NCBI GenBank assembly: GCA_014695195.1
Contig: JACJNW010000041.1
Coordinates: 62,001-126,000, forward strand
Direction: 5' to 3'
Source: Cyanobacteria bacterium FACHB-DQ100
GTDB lineage: Bacteria > Cyanobacteriota > Cyanobacteriia > Leptolyngbyales > Leptolyngbyaceae
Length of the DNA: 64,000 bases
Numbering within the stretch: the first letter of the stretch is position 1; each line of letters begins with the position of its first letter. This document shows positions 48,699 to 57,852 of this stretch, piece after piece. The position numbers and the translations under genes are program-made. Below the pieces are notes generated by a model, which was not told the origin of the DNA, did not search any database, and saw only the letters and a program-made list of their open reading frames with translations.

Positions 48699-48920
48699 AT
48701 GAAATTCCTGTTAATAGCCTTAGTCAAAGGCTACCGAGTCGCCATCTCTCCACTCATGATGCCGACTTGTCGATTTCATCCCACTTGTTCTCGATATGCG
48801 ATCGAAGCCCTCGAAACTCACGGCGCACTCAAAGGCACTTGGCTAGCAGCGGGGCGAATTTGTCGCTGTCATCCGTTCAATCCTGGCGGGTATGATCCTG
48901 TTCCGAAAAAAGACGCATGA
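48699..48920 (+). CDS. yidD: Membrane protein insertion efficiency factor YidD
   Basis: 73 residues. Small peripheral membrane protein that assists YidC-dependent insertion. The Cys-rich core [15 protein letters not shown] followed by [15 protein letters not shown] is diagnostic. It overlaps the next gene by four bases (ATGA), so the two are co-translated. None of its usual partners (rpmH, rnpA, yidC) is adjacent. Confidence 0.95.
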   Translation: MKFLLIALVKGYRVAISPLMMPTCRFHPTCSRYAIEALETHGALKGTWLAAGRICRCHPFNPGGYDPVPKKDA

Positions 48921-49606
48921 AAGCTTATCAGACTGTTGCGATCGCAGAATGCAATGAGCCCTTAGTCGAAATTCCTGACCAGTTTGCGCGGGTCACGCCA
49001 CATCCCTACGCAAAGTTGGGCGCACCGTATGGGGAGAAATCACCGTTCTTTGTTAGAGAGGAAATTCTCGATCGCTTACTTATTGCCGATGCTCACCTTC
49101 AGCATCTTCAACCCGGATGGAAGATTCAGATTTTTGATGCGTATCGTCCGGTCGCAGTCCAGCAATTTATGGTGGATCACACGCTGAAAGAACTGGTCAA
49201 CGCAAACGGATTGAGTTTAGAAACGCTATCCACAACACAGCGAGAAGAATTTCAGCAACAGGTCTATCAATTCTGGGCAATGCCAAATTTAGATCCGGCA
49301 ACTCCGCCGCCGCATAGTACCGGAGCCGCGATCGATGTCACTTTAATCGATGAAGCCGGAAGCGCGATCGACATGGGATCAGAAATTGATGAAATCTCAG
49401 AGCGATCGTTTCCGAATCACTTTGCAAACTCTGATTTACCGTATCATCGACATCGAGAAATTTTGGCAAATAGCATGATCTCCGCAGGATTTAAGCGCCA
49501 CTGGAATGAATGGTGGCACTTTTCCTACGGAGATCAGATTTGGGCATGGCTCACGAATCAAGACAATCCGGGAGCCAATGCGATCGCCAAATACGGCAGG
49601 ATTTAA
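48917..49606 (+). CDS. D-alanyl-D-alanine dipeptidase (VanX/DdpX-like)
   Basis: 229 residues, M15D family. Zinc ligands and catalytic residues can be placed: [11 protein letters not shown] (HxxGxAxD) and the base Glu with the third zinc His in [11 protein letters not shown]; substrate Arg is in [10 protein letters not shown]. It splits D-Ala-D-Ala, most likely for cell-wall amino-acid turnover rather than vancomycin resistance, as no vanH or vanA is nearby. There is no signal peptide, so cytosolic. It overlaps yidD upstream by four bases and the convergent cyclophilin gene by four. Confidence 0.92.
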   Translation: MKAYQTVAIAECNEPLVEIPDQFARVTPHPYAKLGAPYGEKSPFFVREEILDRLLIADAHLQHLQPGWKIQIFDAYRPVAVQQFMVDHTLKELVNANGLSLETLSTTQREEFQQQVYQFWAMPNLDPATPPPHSTGAAIDVTLIDEAGSAIDMGSEIDEISERSFPNHFANSDLPYHRHREILANSMISAGFKRHWNEWWHFSYGDQIWAWLTNQDNPGANAIAKYGRI

Positions 49607-50043
49607 GCCTCGATTTTCACCGAGAGAATGCGATCGTTGCCGCGAATCGCATTGACAATATCCATATCGCTCGTCTTACCAAACACCGTATGAACGCCGT
49701 CTAAATGCGACTGCGGTGAATGGCAGATGAAAAATTGACTACCGCCTGTGTTCCGTCCTGCATGAGCCATCGATAAGCTTCCAGCTTCATGCTTATTCGG
49801 ATTAATTTCGCAGTTAATTTTGTAGCCGGGGCCTCCGGTTCCGGGCATTCCTGATGCTCCGTCACGGGTGTTCGGACAGCCGCCCTGAATCATAAAATTC
49901 GGAATCACCCGATGAAATTTCAAGCCATCGTAAAATCCTTTGTTTGCTAAATCAACAAAATTCTTTACGGTATTCGGCGCATCTTGATCAAACAACTCAA
50001 GATGAATGGTGCCTTTGTCCGTTTCCATGATTGCGCGTGTCAT
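49603..50043 (-). CDS. Cyclophilin-type peptidyl-prolyl isomerase
   Basis: 146 residues, cytosolic short form. The active-site segments [32 protein letters not shown] and [10 protein letters not shown] are intact (catalytic Arg in FHR). It speeds proline cis-trans isomerisation in folding proteins. GGGAG lies seven bases before the ATG. The 3' end overlaps the convergent dipeptidase gene by four bases. Confidence 0.95.
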   Translation of the reverse strand: MTRAIMETDKGTIHLELFDQDAPNTVKNFVDLANKGFYDGLKFHRVIPNFMIQGGCPNTRDGASGMPGTGGPGYKINCEINPNKHEAGSLSMAHAGRNTGGSQFFICHSPQSHLDGVHTVFGKTSDMDIVNAIRGNDRILSVKIEA

Positions 50044-50124
50044 GATTGCGCTCCCTTATATTTTCAGCTTTTCCATCCTATCAAGGTCTTCACAATTGCA
50101 TCACTGATGTTTGATGCGATCGTC

Positions 50125-51333
50125 CTAACTCTGAGGCGCACGCACCATTCCCGCCCCCACATCAAACGGGTCGAAATCCGCAGCAATTCCCTCTGAGGTG
50201 GCATTCCCAACAACACGCGCCATTAATTCCAGTGAGTTCAGCCGCCCGCTCCGCTTGAGTTTTTCTGCCCACAGTGCAGCCACCCCTGCCACATGCGGAG
50301 CCGCCATACTCGTACCATTCATCGCCACCAATCCACCGCCCGCTTTTGCCGACAGCACTTGTACACCAGGCCCTGAAAGATTGGCTCCGGTGTTTGAGAA
50401 GGGAGCGATCGTCAACCCAGACGTACCACGACCCAGCGCCGCGACCGAAATAATTCCCTCAGCAACCGCTGGAGGTGCAACCGCAATTTCCCAGTCTTTA
50501 TTGACTTGGCGACGGCTTTCATTCCCGGCAGCAGCAACCAAAACCGCAGCCTGGGAAAACGAAGCGCGAGCACTGGCAAGCGCAGCTAAGCTTTGGAACA
50601 ATTGAACATTAGCGCGGTAGCCTTCTAAGGCACGCGAGGTCGCCAGTTCTGTCGGTAAGCCTTGCTTGACAAAGTATTGTACAAAGCCAGGAAAATCAAT
50701 GCCGAGCGACATCGAAATCACGTTCGCACCATTATCGAGTGCCCATAAAACTGCATCCGCAATTTGATCACTAGAGCCACCTTGCTCACCGATCACTTTT
50801 CCAATTAACGCTTTGTTGACTCCGGGTGCAACGCCAATCCGAATATCATCAACAGTGCGACCAAAGATCGTTCCGGCGCAGTGGGTTCCATGGCCGTCTT
50901 TATCGCCATCTCCCTCCCCGGTAAAGTCTTGTTGAATAATCTCAACACCCGCAAATGCAGCATGAGTCGCATCGATGCCGCTATCGAGAACGGCAACAAC
51001 AATGCCATCTCCAGTAAAAGGTGAGGTGTCTGCTCCCACTGCCTGAACCCCCCAGGTTAATTGGGATGCAGTGGTCTCTGCTGAGCCTTCTGCTAGCCCT
51101 TCGACTTCTACAGGGCGAATTAGCTTCATTGGCATCGCAGGCGCGATCGCAACGACATCGGGATCGCGATTGAGCGAAGCGATTTCACTGCGTTCGATAT
51201 CATACGTGCTAATTTGTGCGCTGGGAAAAGCAGCTTCTGCCGGATTGGATTGACCGGGGAACGCGGCGGGGCCTGCAAACAAATCACGGGTGGTCGATCG
51301 CAGGTTTCTTAGAACAATGTGTTTCGTTTTCAT
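50125..51333 (-). CDS. Subtilisin-family (S8) serine peptidase
   Basis: 402 residues from ATG 51333. The catalytic triad is intact: Asp in VAVLDSGIDATH, His in GHGTHCAGTIFG, Ser in NGTSMAAPHVAGVAAL, with oxyanion Asn in AAAGNESRR. Residues about 15-80 resemble an I9-type propeptide. No Sec signal peptide is seen, so it may be intracellular or exported by another route. An insertion around residues 215-260 (FPGFVQYFVKQGLPTELATS) separates the His and Asn motifs. No RiPP precursor or cyclase genes are nearby, so a role in peptide maturation is not supported. Confidence 0.9.
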   Translation of the reverse strand: MKTKHIVLRNLRSTTRDLFAGPAAFPGQSNPAEAAFPSAQISTYDIERSEIASLNRDPDVVAIAPAMPMKLIRPVEVEGLAEGSAETTASQLTWGVQAVGADTSPFTGDGIVVAVLDSGIDATHAAFAGVEIIQQDFTGEGDGDKDGHGTHCAGTIFGRTVDDIRIGVAPGVNKALIGKVIGEQGGSSDQIADAVLWALDNGANVISMSLGIDFPGFVQYFVKQGLPTELATSRALEGYRANVQLFQSLAALASARASFSQAAVLVAAAGNESRRQVNKDWEIAVAPPAVAEGIISVAALGRGTSGLTIAPFSNTGANLSGPGVQVLSAKAGGGLVAMNGTSMAAPHVAGVAALWAEKLKRSGRLNSLELMARVVGNATSEGIAADFDPFDVGAGMVRAPQS

Positions 51334-51477
51334 GAGTTGCAAGTAATAACGGACGAAGATGATTGCAATGGCTTTATTTCAAGCCAAAGCCTTAAAACAC
51401 TATCCTCGACAAATCTAGATAGAAGTTTCTTGCATAATATTTCTTCGTCCGGCGATGAAGCACAAAACTTTAAAACT

Positions 51478-52608
51478 CTAAAAATCCACACCACGCTTCA
51501 GGTCAACTCCTCTCTCGGCATAGTGTTTGTGACACACCATTTCTGAGTGAACGGTTGCGAGGTCAAAATAAGCAGGCGGATTTTTACAGCGACCTGTGAT
51601 CACAATCTCCGTATCGCGAGGTTTTCGTAACAAGGCTTGAACGATCGGTTCTTCCGGCAGCAGTTCTAAATCCACAGTCGGATTAAGTTCATCGAGAATA
51701 ATCGTTTTGTACAATCCCGACGCGATCGCAGCTCGCGCAATCTCCCAAGCCCGTTCGGCTTCGACATAATCGAGTTCTTGTTGTTGACCGCGCCAGACGA
51801 TCGCATCTCGCCCCGATCGCTGATGATCGACTAAGTTCGGATAACTCTGACGCAGTGCGTTAATGGCTGCATCTTCGGTATAACCCGCTCCACCTTTGAG
51901 CCACTGCATGATCAGGACTCGATGCGATTTATCTTGGCTGATTCCTTTACCGATCGCTTGCAGAGCTTTACCGAGTGCGCTGGTAGATTTACCTTTTCCT
52001 GCCCCGGTGTAGATTTCGATTCCTGCAATTCCTTCTTCTTTGGCAACGTGGTAATGCGGCTTCATTTCGGAGTGCAAATCCGCAATATCAATCAAAGCTT
52101 GGGGCGCAGCGCGACCCGTGACAATCACTTCCATGTGATCCGGTTTGTGCTTCAGCGTTCGCACCACTTCATCCACCGGAAGCAATCCTAAATCTAAAAC
52201 CGGATTCAGTTCATCCATCACCACGACCGAGTAAAGCCCGGATGCGATCGCGCCCTTTGCCACGTCCCAGCCGCGCTGAGCTTCCTGTCGATCGAACTTG
52301 GTAATCTCGTCGGCTCCAAAAAATTCTCCGCGTCCGGTACGAACCTGGTCGATTAGATGTGGGAAAGCGCGTTGCAAAGCTTGAATCGAAGCATCTTCGT
52401 CATAAGTGCGTCCCGGCCCCTTGAGAAATCGCAGCAGTAAAACGCGAGTTTGGGACGCATATTGAATGCCCAACCCAATCGATCGCAGCACCACACCGAG
52501 CGCTGCTTGAGATTTCCCTTTACCCGCCCCATCGTAGATGTGAATCTGTCCGGTCATGCGTTCTGATCGCGCTTGTGCGGTGCGGATACCAACGCCTGCT
52601 CTAGTCAT
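51478..52608 (-). CDS. Tandem two-domain CobO/CobA-like corrinoid adenosyltransferase
   Basis: 376 residues from ATG 52608; the frame extends 41 codons upstream and a later ATG at 52557 also fits. Two copies of the CobO-type P-loop domain lie in tandem. Each has its own Walker A (GAGKGKSQ and GAGKGKST), a conserved central motif (VVMDELNPVLDLGLLP and IILDELNPTVDLELLP) and VTGR segment. CobO-type enzymes transfer adenosyl from ATP to Co(I) corrinoids. Typical CobO has one domain and works as a dimer, so this is a covalent pseudo-dimer. No cobalamin genes or riboswitch are adjacent, and the actual substrate is uncertain. Confidence 0.82.
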   Translation of the reverse strand: MTRAGVGIRTAQARSERMTGQIHIYDGAGKGKSQAALGVVLRSIGLGIQYASQTRVLLLRFLKGPGRTYDEDASIQALQRAFPHLIDQVRTGRGEFFGADEITKFDRQEAQRGWDVAKGAIASGLYSVVVMDELNPVLDLGLLPVDEVVRTLKHKPDHMEVIVTGRAAPQALIDIADLHSEMKPHYHVAKEEGIAGIEIYTGAGKGKSTSALGKALQAIGKGISQDKSHRVLIMQWLKGGAGYTEDAAINALRQSYPNLVDHQRSGRDAIVWRGQQQELDYVEAERAWEIARAAIASGLYKTIILDELNPTVDLELLPEEPIVQALLRKPRDTEIVITGRCKNPPAYFDLATVHSEMVCHKHYAERGVDLKRGVDF

Positions 52609-52770
52609 ATCAATCGCCGTTTCTAAATGCAGATTTACTCTAACAGGTTTATCGAGGATGAAACATCGATCGTTGATGAGATTGATAAAGCACTCTGATG
52701 CAAAGTGGCTTGAAATATAAACTTCGCTCAACTTAAAGTGGGAGCAGTCTCAAATTCAAGGAGCACCAGA

Positions 52771-53307
52771 ATGCAGGATTCGGTTAAGCCCTCGTTTACC
52801 CCATTAAATGAAACTGATCGCTGGTTTACCAATTTCAGCCGAAGCCATGTTGTGAAGGCATTGGAAACGGTTCAAGATTTGATTGTGGTTTCGCTGTGCC
52901 TCGGATTGTTCTGCGTGATGGTGATTCAGTTAAGAGCAATGTTCATTTCATTGCTGCCACCGTTGAACTTTCATGATGTTACTGCTGACATTTTGTTTTT
53001 GCTGATTCTGGTCGAATTGTTTCGATTATTAATTATCTATTTGCAAGAGCAACGGATTTCGATCGGGGTTGCGGTCGAGGTGGCGATCGTCTCTGTTCTA
53101 CGAGAAGTGCTGGTGCGAGGAATTCTAGAAGTACATTGGACTCAAGTTCTTGCCACCTGTTCGTTTTTGATGGCGTTGGCATTCTTATTAATCGTGCGAG
53201 TTTGGTTGCCGCCAACCTTTAAGGGAATTGACCCTGAGAAGCGGTTCTCTGCACATCATCAAGAATTGGAAACTATCTCGTTGAATGGCAACGGACATCA
53301 TCACTAG
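52771..53307 (+). CDS. PsiE-like membrane protein
   Basis: 178 residues; ATG chosen because AAGGAG lies upstream, ignoring an 11-codon extension. Four hydrophobic segments and the loop IGVAVEVAIVSVLREVLVRGI match the phosphate-starvation-inducible PsiE family. Function is not known beyond the family's association with phosphate stress. It starts near the CobO-like gene in the divergent direction. A polar, acidic C-terminus ends in GNGHHH. Confidence 0.8.
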   Translation: MQDSVKPSFTPLNETDRWFTNFSRSHVVKALETVQDLIVVSLCLGLFCVMVIQLRAMFISLLPPLNFHDVTADILFLLILVELFRLLIIYLQEQRISIGVAVEVAIVSVLREVLVRGILEVHWTQVLATCSFLMALAFLLIVRVWLPPTFKGIDPEKRFSAHHQELETISLNGNGHHH

Positions 53308-53378
53308 AAATGCTCAGCAGGCTCAGCAGAGGTTTGAAAGGCGATATGCTATGGAAGCTTTCAGACCCCTGCAAAACT

Positions 53379-54134
53379 ATGACTGAAACGCCTCCCCTTC
53401 ATACACTCGATCCGTTAAATCGGTTTTCCGATCGCGCTACCGATTACCAAAAATATCGTCCGAGTTATCCCACAGCTGCGATCGACAAAATTCTCTCCAA
53501 CCTTGGTGATCCAACTCAACTGATCGCCGCAGATATCGGTGCAGGAACCGGAATTTCAGCAAGATTACTCAGCGATCGTGGTTTATTCGTCTGGGGAATT
53601 GAACCCAATACCGCAATGAGCGCTCAGACAGAACCCTACCCACGAGTAGAATTTCGCCAAGCCACCGCAGAAAACACTGGACTACCCGATCAATCGGTCA
53701 ATTTAGTCACTTGCTTTCAATCGTTCCATTGGTTTGAACCAGAGCGAACCTTTCAGGAATTTCGCCGCATTCTTAAACCAAGTGGGCGACTGGCATTAGT
53801 TTGGAATACACGCGATCGTAGCGATCCATTTACTCAGGAATACGGCGAATTATTACGGCAAGCCTCGAACAAGCATCCGGCGATTGATCGTATGGAAACG
53901 CTTCCAGAGAATTCAGATTTCTCCGCTTTCGAGGAACATCGTTTTACGTTAGAACACGCACTCGATTTGCCTGCATTAATTGGTAACGCAAAAAGCCGAT
54001 CGTATGTTCCAAGTTCAGGAGAACTGCTCGAGCGACTGTTACAAAATCTCGAAGCGTTGTATCACCGCAATGCAGATGCTCAGGGCCTAGTCTATGTGAA
54101 GTATCAAACAAAAGTCTTCATTGCAGGAGCGTAA
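53379..54134 (+). CDS. SAM-dependent methyltransferase (class I)
   Basis: 251 residues from MTETPPLHT; the frame extends 23 codons upstream without a good ribosome site. SAM-binding motif I is AADIGAGTGISARLL; motif II region FRQATAENTGLPDQS and FQSFHWFEPERTFQEF resemble UbiE-type and YcgJ-like methyltransferases. Substrate unknown. It is followed after three bases by another methyltransferase-like gene, so they are probably co-transcribed. Confidence 0.88.
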   Translation: MTETPPLHTLDPLNRFSDRATDYQKYRPSYPTAAIDKILSNLGDPTQLIAADIGAGTGISARLLSDRGLFVWGIEPNTAMSAQTEPYPRVEFRQATAENTGLPDQSVNLVTCFQSFHWFEPERTFQEFRRILKPSGRLALVWNTRDRSDPFTQEYGELLRQASNKHPAIDRMETLPENSDFSAFEEHRFTLEHALDLPALIGNAKSRSYVPSSGELLERLLQNLEALYHRNADAQGLVYVKYQTKVFIAGA

Positions 54135-54137
54135 CAG

Positions 54138-54824
54138 ATGGGATTGCGGTTAGAACAAATTGTGCCTTGGGGTCGATCGCGCTCCGAGTACATTCAAATG
54201 TTTGACCTTACTGAAGCTGATCTTCAGGACAAAATTCTCGACTGCGGTAGTGGGCCTGCAAGCTTTAATGCTGAGATGACAGCATTGGGCTATTCCGTAA
54301 CGTCGTGCGATCCGATTTATCAATTCTCAGCCGAGCAGATTCAACAACGAATTGATGAGACCTACGAAACTATTCTCGGTAAAGTCCAAGCAACACGGGA
54401 AAAATTCATCTGGACAACCTTCCGCTCGCCTCAAGAAATGGTACAGACCCGTATGACTTCAATGCGGCACTTTCTAGCCGATTTTCCCCTTGGATTACAG
54501 CAGGAGCGATATCAAACTCATGAACTTCCTAATCTTCCCTTTGAAAATAACCAATTCAATTTAGCGTTGTGTTCTCACTTGCTATTTCTATACTCCGATC
54601 AATTAAACTTAGAATTTCATTTAGCATCGATTCTCGAAATGTGTCGCGTGTCGCCCGAAGTGAGAGTTTTTCCATTGCTGCTCAACATGACAGGTGAAAC
54701 TTCTCCATTTCTCGAACCCGTCATGCAAGCGTTGAAAGAGCAAGGTTATACCGTTAATTTACGGCAGGTTCCCTATGAGTTCCAGCGTGGCGGTAATCAG
54801 ATGCTTCAAATTAAAACGTCGTAG
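54138..54824 (+). CDS. SAM-dependent methyltransferase-like protein
   Basis: 228 residues. Motif I ILDCGSGPASFNAEM and a later LALCSHLLFLYSD segment indicate the class I methyltransferase fold, as in a family of conserved bacterial proteins of unknown substrate. Begins three bases after the preceding methyltransferase stop. Its 3' end overlaps the convergent NIL-ferredoxin gene by 14 bases. Confidence 0.82.
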   Translation: MGLRLEQIVPWGRSRSEYIQMFDLTEADLQDKILDCGSGPASFNAEMTALGYSVTSCDPIYQFSAEQIQQRIDETYETILGKVQATREKFIWTTFRSPQEMVQTRMTSMRHFLADFPLGLQQERYQTHELPNLPFENNQFNLALCSHLLFLYSDQLNLEFHLASILEMCRVSPEVRVFPLLLNMTGETSPFLEPVMQALKEQGYTVNLRQVPYEFQRGGNQMLQIKTS

Positions 54825-55215
54825 AAATCGCTTGCACCGGACAGGTCGGAATACACTGTTCGCAAACAATACAGCGCGATCGCGTGAACGATAACCGAAA
54901 CGATTGCGGATCAAGCGTGAGCGCCTCGGTCGGACACACGCCCGTACACAAGCCGCAATCAACGCAAACATCCTCATCGATCGTAATTTCGCGGCTGGCG
55001 AACGAAACATGAATATCCTGCGATCGCATCCAATCGATCGACGCATCAAGCTGATCAATATCGCCTGACAATTCCACGACCAATTTACCCACCTGATTTG
55101 GAGCAACCTGAGCGCGAATGATATTGGCTGCGACATTGAAATCTTTTGCTAGTCGGTAGGTGACTGGCATCTGAACAGAGCGCTTGGGAAAGGTGAGTGT
55201 AACTCGTTTTTTCAC
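54811..55215 (-). CDS. NIL-domain ferredoxin
   Basis: 134 residues. Residues about 1-75 form a NIL domain (KLVVELSGDIDQLDASIDWM), the ligand-binding type found at the end of methionine transporter ATPases. Residues 78-134 form a two-cluster ferredoxin with CVDCGLCTGVCP and CIVCEQCIPTCP, which would bind two 4Fe-4S clusters. Such proteins occur in cyanobacteria and methanogens and have been linked to methionine or sulphur metabolism. Redox partner unknown. Confidence 0.9.
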   Translation of the reverse strand: MKKRVTLTFPKRSVQMPVTYRLAKDFNVAANIIRAQVAPNQVGKLVVELSGDIDQLDASIDWMRSQDIHVSFASREITIDEDVCVDCGLCTGVCPTEALTLDPQSFRLSFTRSRCIVCEQCIPTCPVQAISTTF

Positions 55216-55307
55216 GGCTTAAAGGCTGACTTTCCTCCATTCTATAGATGAAATTTCTGATCAGGCTGCCTCTCATCAATCAACACCGCAGTATTACGGA
55301 TGAGTTC

Positions 55308-55325
55308 CATGAAGATTTCATGAAG
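55308..55325. promoter_or_regulatory. CATGAAG direct repeat
   Basis: CATGAAG at 55308-55314 and 55319-55325, period 11, as in sites bound by OmpR-family regulators. Lies 133 bases before the CTERM gene. No matching regulator is known from the sequence. Confidence 0.25.
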
Positions 55326-55457
55326 TCTTTTGCGAACTCTCCGTAATTCCGACAGAATGATCGAGGCATCGAACACACAGCATTTACCTAAACTCTAAAC
55401 GACTGAATCGCTCAATCAGGGACAACTGCCGCTTCACCTGAATTGGAGTAAGTTTGC

Positions 55458-56183
55458 ATGACTACATCCGCACAAATGACCCGACTCACGATCGCCCTTG
55501 TCGCCGCGAGTCTGACCACGATCACGGCTTCAAAGTCCAACGCTGCGATCGTAACGATCGACAATTCTGGCTCCTGGATCAACGGCGCGAACACCTTAGA
55601 GAATCAAGGCTTTAATCTCATTCAAGTTCCGAATGGTAATGAAGGTTTAGGCAGCGACTTATCGACCCTGAGTTCACCCTTGGGCAACATTGAGTTCAGC
55701 CCCAGCGTTAACAAACGGCAAGTTGGCAACCCTGAGCCTGAAAAAAGATGGCGGACTTGGAGTAATAACTATCAAGGCGAAGTGTATTTTACAAATGGCG
55801 CACTGACGCTTGACCTCAAATTGCCGAACCTCGTTGCATTCGACTTCTATGCTCAACCGGACACGTTCTTCCTTGAGCCACAGTTCCAAAGACCCTACAG
55901 GATTTCCGCGATCGCTCAAAGTGGCGAAACTTCTGATGTGCTGAGTCAACTGGTCAACGGCAACAGCGGTGCCCAGTATTTTGGCTTCTATTCAGACGAT
56001 CCGCTTGATCCGATTCAGTCGATTCAGATTACCTCAGAGCAGGGATCAGGCGGATTCGCGATCGGTCAACTCCGTGGCGCGAGCGCTACCGCTACCGTCC
56101 CCACTCCCTTACTTTTACCGGGAATCATCGGACTCGGCTTAGGGTTATGGCGAAAGGCGCGGAGCCAGAATCAGCAGAATTAA
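55458..56183 (+). CDS. Exported protein with PTPA-type CTERM sorting tail
   Basis: 241 residues; ATG with GGAG ten bases upstream. A signal peptide (ends SKSNAA, about residue 30) and a predicted beta-rich body (about 35-210) are followed by the tail VPTPLLLPGIIGLGLGLWRKAR: a VPTP motif, one hydrophobic helix and a basic end. This is the PEP-CTERM variant called PTPA-CTERM, common in Leptolyngbya-like genomes. It marks proteins sorted by an exosortase and often linked with exopolysaccharide. The body has no recognised function. Confidence 0.87.
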   Translation: MTTSAQMTRLTIALVAASLTTITASKSNAAIVTIDNSGSWINGANTLENQGFNLIQVPNGNEGLGSDLSTLSSPLGNIEFSPSVNKRQVGNPEPEKRWRTWSNNYQGEVYFTNGALTLDLKLPNLVAFDFYAQPDTFFLEPQFQRPYRISAIAQSGETSDVLSQLVNGNSGAQYFGFYSDDPLDPIQSIQITSEQGSGGFAIGQLRGASATATVPTPLLLPGIIGLGLGLWRKARSQNQQN

Positions 56184-56270
56184 GCGATCAACCGCAACGG
56201 CTCAGTAACTTCAGGGTCAGTCTGGGAACTCTGAGAAAGACGATTGCACCACGGTTGCCTTTCTCCTTGT

Positions 56271-57449
56271 ATGCTCCCAGTCCTGATTATTGAAGACGAT
56301 CGATTAATGCGTAAGCTGCTGAAAAAACTGCTTCAGCCGGAAGGGTTTGAAGTGGTTGAAGCCACTACCGGAGAAGAAGGATTAGCCCTGATTTCAGCCG
56401 TTCGCCCTGCTTTGATCCTCTGTGACTGGCGCTTACCGGGAATTGATGGACTGTCTATTTGTCGCACGTTGAAGTCAAGACCAGAATGGGCAGACATCTA
56501 CTTCATTTTGCTAACTGCTCATAGTACCCCTGAATCCCACGTCAAAGCGCTCGATAGTGGAGCCGATGATTTTCTCGCCAAGCCAATTCAGCTTAAAGAA
56601 CTCAGTGCTAGACTTCGAGCAGGTTTAAGAGTCTATCGAGCCTTTCAGGAGCAGCGTAGACTCGCTCAAGAATTATCGCTTCAGCAACAACAACTAGAAT
56701 CAGAAATTGCAGAGGCAGCCGAATATGTCCGATCGCTGCTCCCCGCTCCAATGGATGAACGAGTGATCGCACGATCACAGTTTCTTCCTTCTCGACAGTT
56801 AGGTGGCGATTGTTTCGACTATCACTGGCTAGATTCTGACTTTCTCGCCATGTACTTGCTGGATGTGTCTGGACATGGGTTAGGTGCTGCTTTAGTCTCT
56901 GTTTCGATTCAAAACATTCTCCGCGCTCAGATTCTTCCTGGAATTAATTTTTATCAGCCTGGACTGGTGCTAACTGCGCTGAATGAAGCGTTTGCATTAG
57001 AGCAACAAACAAACTGGTTGACCGAAACCTCCAGCGATCGCTACTTTACAATTTGGTATGGAGTTTACAGCTATTCCAAGCGCCTCTTGATGTATTCTTG
57101 CGCTGGACATCCTCCTGCTGTGGTGTTATCGGGTTGCTCTCCAAATCATCGGATCGATCGCCTTCGGACTCCCGGAACACCGATCGGGATGTTTCCAGAC
57201 GCAAAATACAAAACTCACTTTTTCAAAGTTGAGCCAGAGAGTACACTTTATTTGTTTAGCGATGGCATCTATGAAGTCCGGCAACCAGACGGAGCAATGT
57301 GGACTTTAAATGAATTTATTGATTTACTCGATCGCTGCCACCATTCTGAAGACTTAGATAACCCCAAGAAAATCATTCAAGCCGTGAGATGCTTGAATCA
57401 AAATCACGACTTTGAGGATGATTGTTCTCTTTTGCAAATTAAGCTTTGA
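56271..57449 (+). CDS. Response-regulator PP2C phosphatase (RsbU/SpoIIE-type)
   Basis: 392 residues from ATG 56271 (MLPVLIIEDD); the frame opens nine codons earlier with TTG. Receiver domain with phospho-Asp52 in LCDWRLPG and Lys in FLAKPIQLKE, then a coiled linker (about 125-165), then PP2C with RQLGGDCFDYHW, LDVSGHGLGAAL, CAGHPPAV and LFSDGIYEV. It should remove phosphate from STAS-domain serine residues when its receiver is activated. It is the first of four genes up to 59.8 kb that look like one partner-switching circuit. Distinct from the GAF-containing phosphatase at 34.1 kb. Confidence 0.93.
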   Translation: MLPVLIIEDDRLMRKLLKKLLQPEGFEVVEATTGEEGLALISAVRPALILCDWRLPGIDGLSICRTLKSRPEWADIYFILLTAHSTPESHVKALDSGADDFLAKPIQLKELSARLRAGLRVYRAFQEQRRLAQELSLQQQQLESEIAEAAEYVRSLLPAPMDERVIARSQFLPSRQLGGDCFDYHWLDSDFLAMYLLDVSGHGLGAALVSVSIQNILRAQILPGINFYQPGLVLTALNEAFALEQQTNWLTETSSDRYFTIWYGVYSYSKRLLMYSCAGHPPAVVLSGCSPNHRIDRLRTPGTPIGMFPDAKYKTHFFKVEPESTLYLFSDGIYEVRQPDGAMWTLNEFIDLLDRCHHSEDLDNPKKIIQAVRCLNQNHDFEDDCSLLQIKL

Positions 57450-57525
57450 TAGCTTAGTAAAGCAAGAATTTTATTGATCCAGACTATTGCACAAGCGATG
57501 ATGCACCGGGAAAATTATTCAAAAA

Positions 57526-57852
57526 TTATTCAGCTGTATGCTTCTGCTGATAGAACTCGGATTGACTAGAGAAAATGGGGAAAAACTGAATCACATCTGC
57601 AAGTTCTAGCAGCATTCTAATTTCCTGCTTGACTGCACAGAGCGACAGCCGACCATGCGCCGCTCTTACGGCTTTTAACGCACTAATTAACGCACCCAAA
57701 CCAGAACTATCCATAAATGCAGCTTGCTCAAAATCGATTAAAACGTCACTCGTTCCGGCTGCAATCAAATCAAGAATCTCTTGTCTAAACTGCTTGGCTT
57801 GAGAGTGACCTAGAATGCCACAAACTTTAATCACTTTCACAGGATGATACAT
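57526..57852 (-). CDS. STAS-domain anti-anti-sigma-like protein
   Basis: 108 residues, a single STAS domain. The phospho-acceptor loop is FMDSSGLGALISALKAV with Ser49 or Ser50 as the likely site, by analogy with SpoIIAA (DSSGLG). It would be dephosphorylated by the PP2C protein encoded upstream and phosphorylated by an RsbW-like kinase. It is on the opposite strand to its neighbours. Its sequence closely resembles the STAS domain fused to the sugar transferase at 58328 (both DSS..GAL..CLKA). The 475-base gap to that gene (57853-58327) shows no convincing gene. Confidence 0.9.
   Translation of the reverse strand: MYHPVKVIKVCGILGHSQAKQFRQEILDLIAAGTSDVLIDFEQAAFMDSSGLGALISALKAVRAAHGRLSLCAVKQEIRMLLELADVIQFFPIFSSQSEFYQQKHTAE

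Noticed and set aside
48241-48702. Plus-strand open frame of 153 codons overlapping the yidD start by four bases
   Set aside because: TTG start, runs through the TPR remnant and the 63-bp repeats, and has no domain; recorded as repeats instead.
50125-51333. Cyanobactin-type protease interpretation of the subtilase
   Set aside because: No precursor peptide, heterocyclase or second protease gene is nearby.
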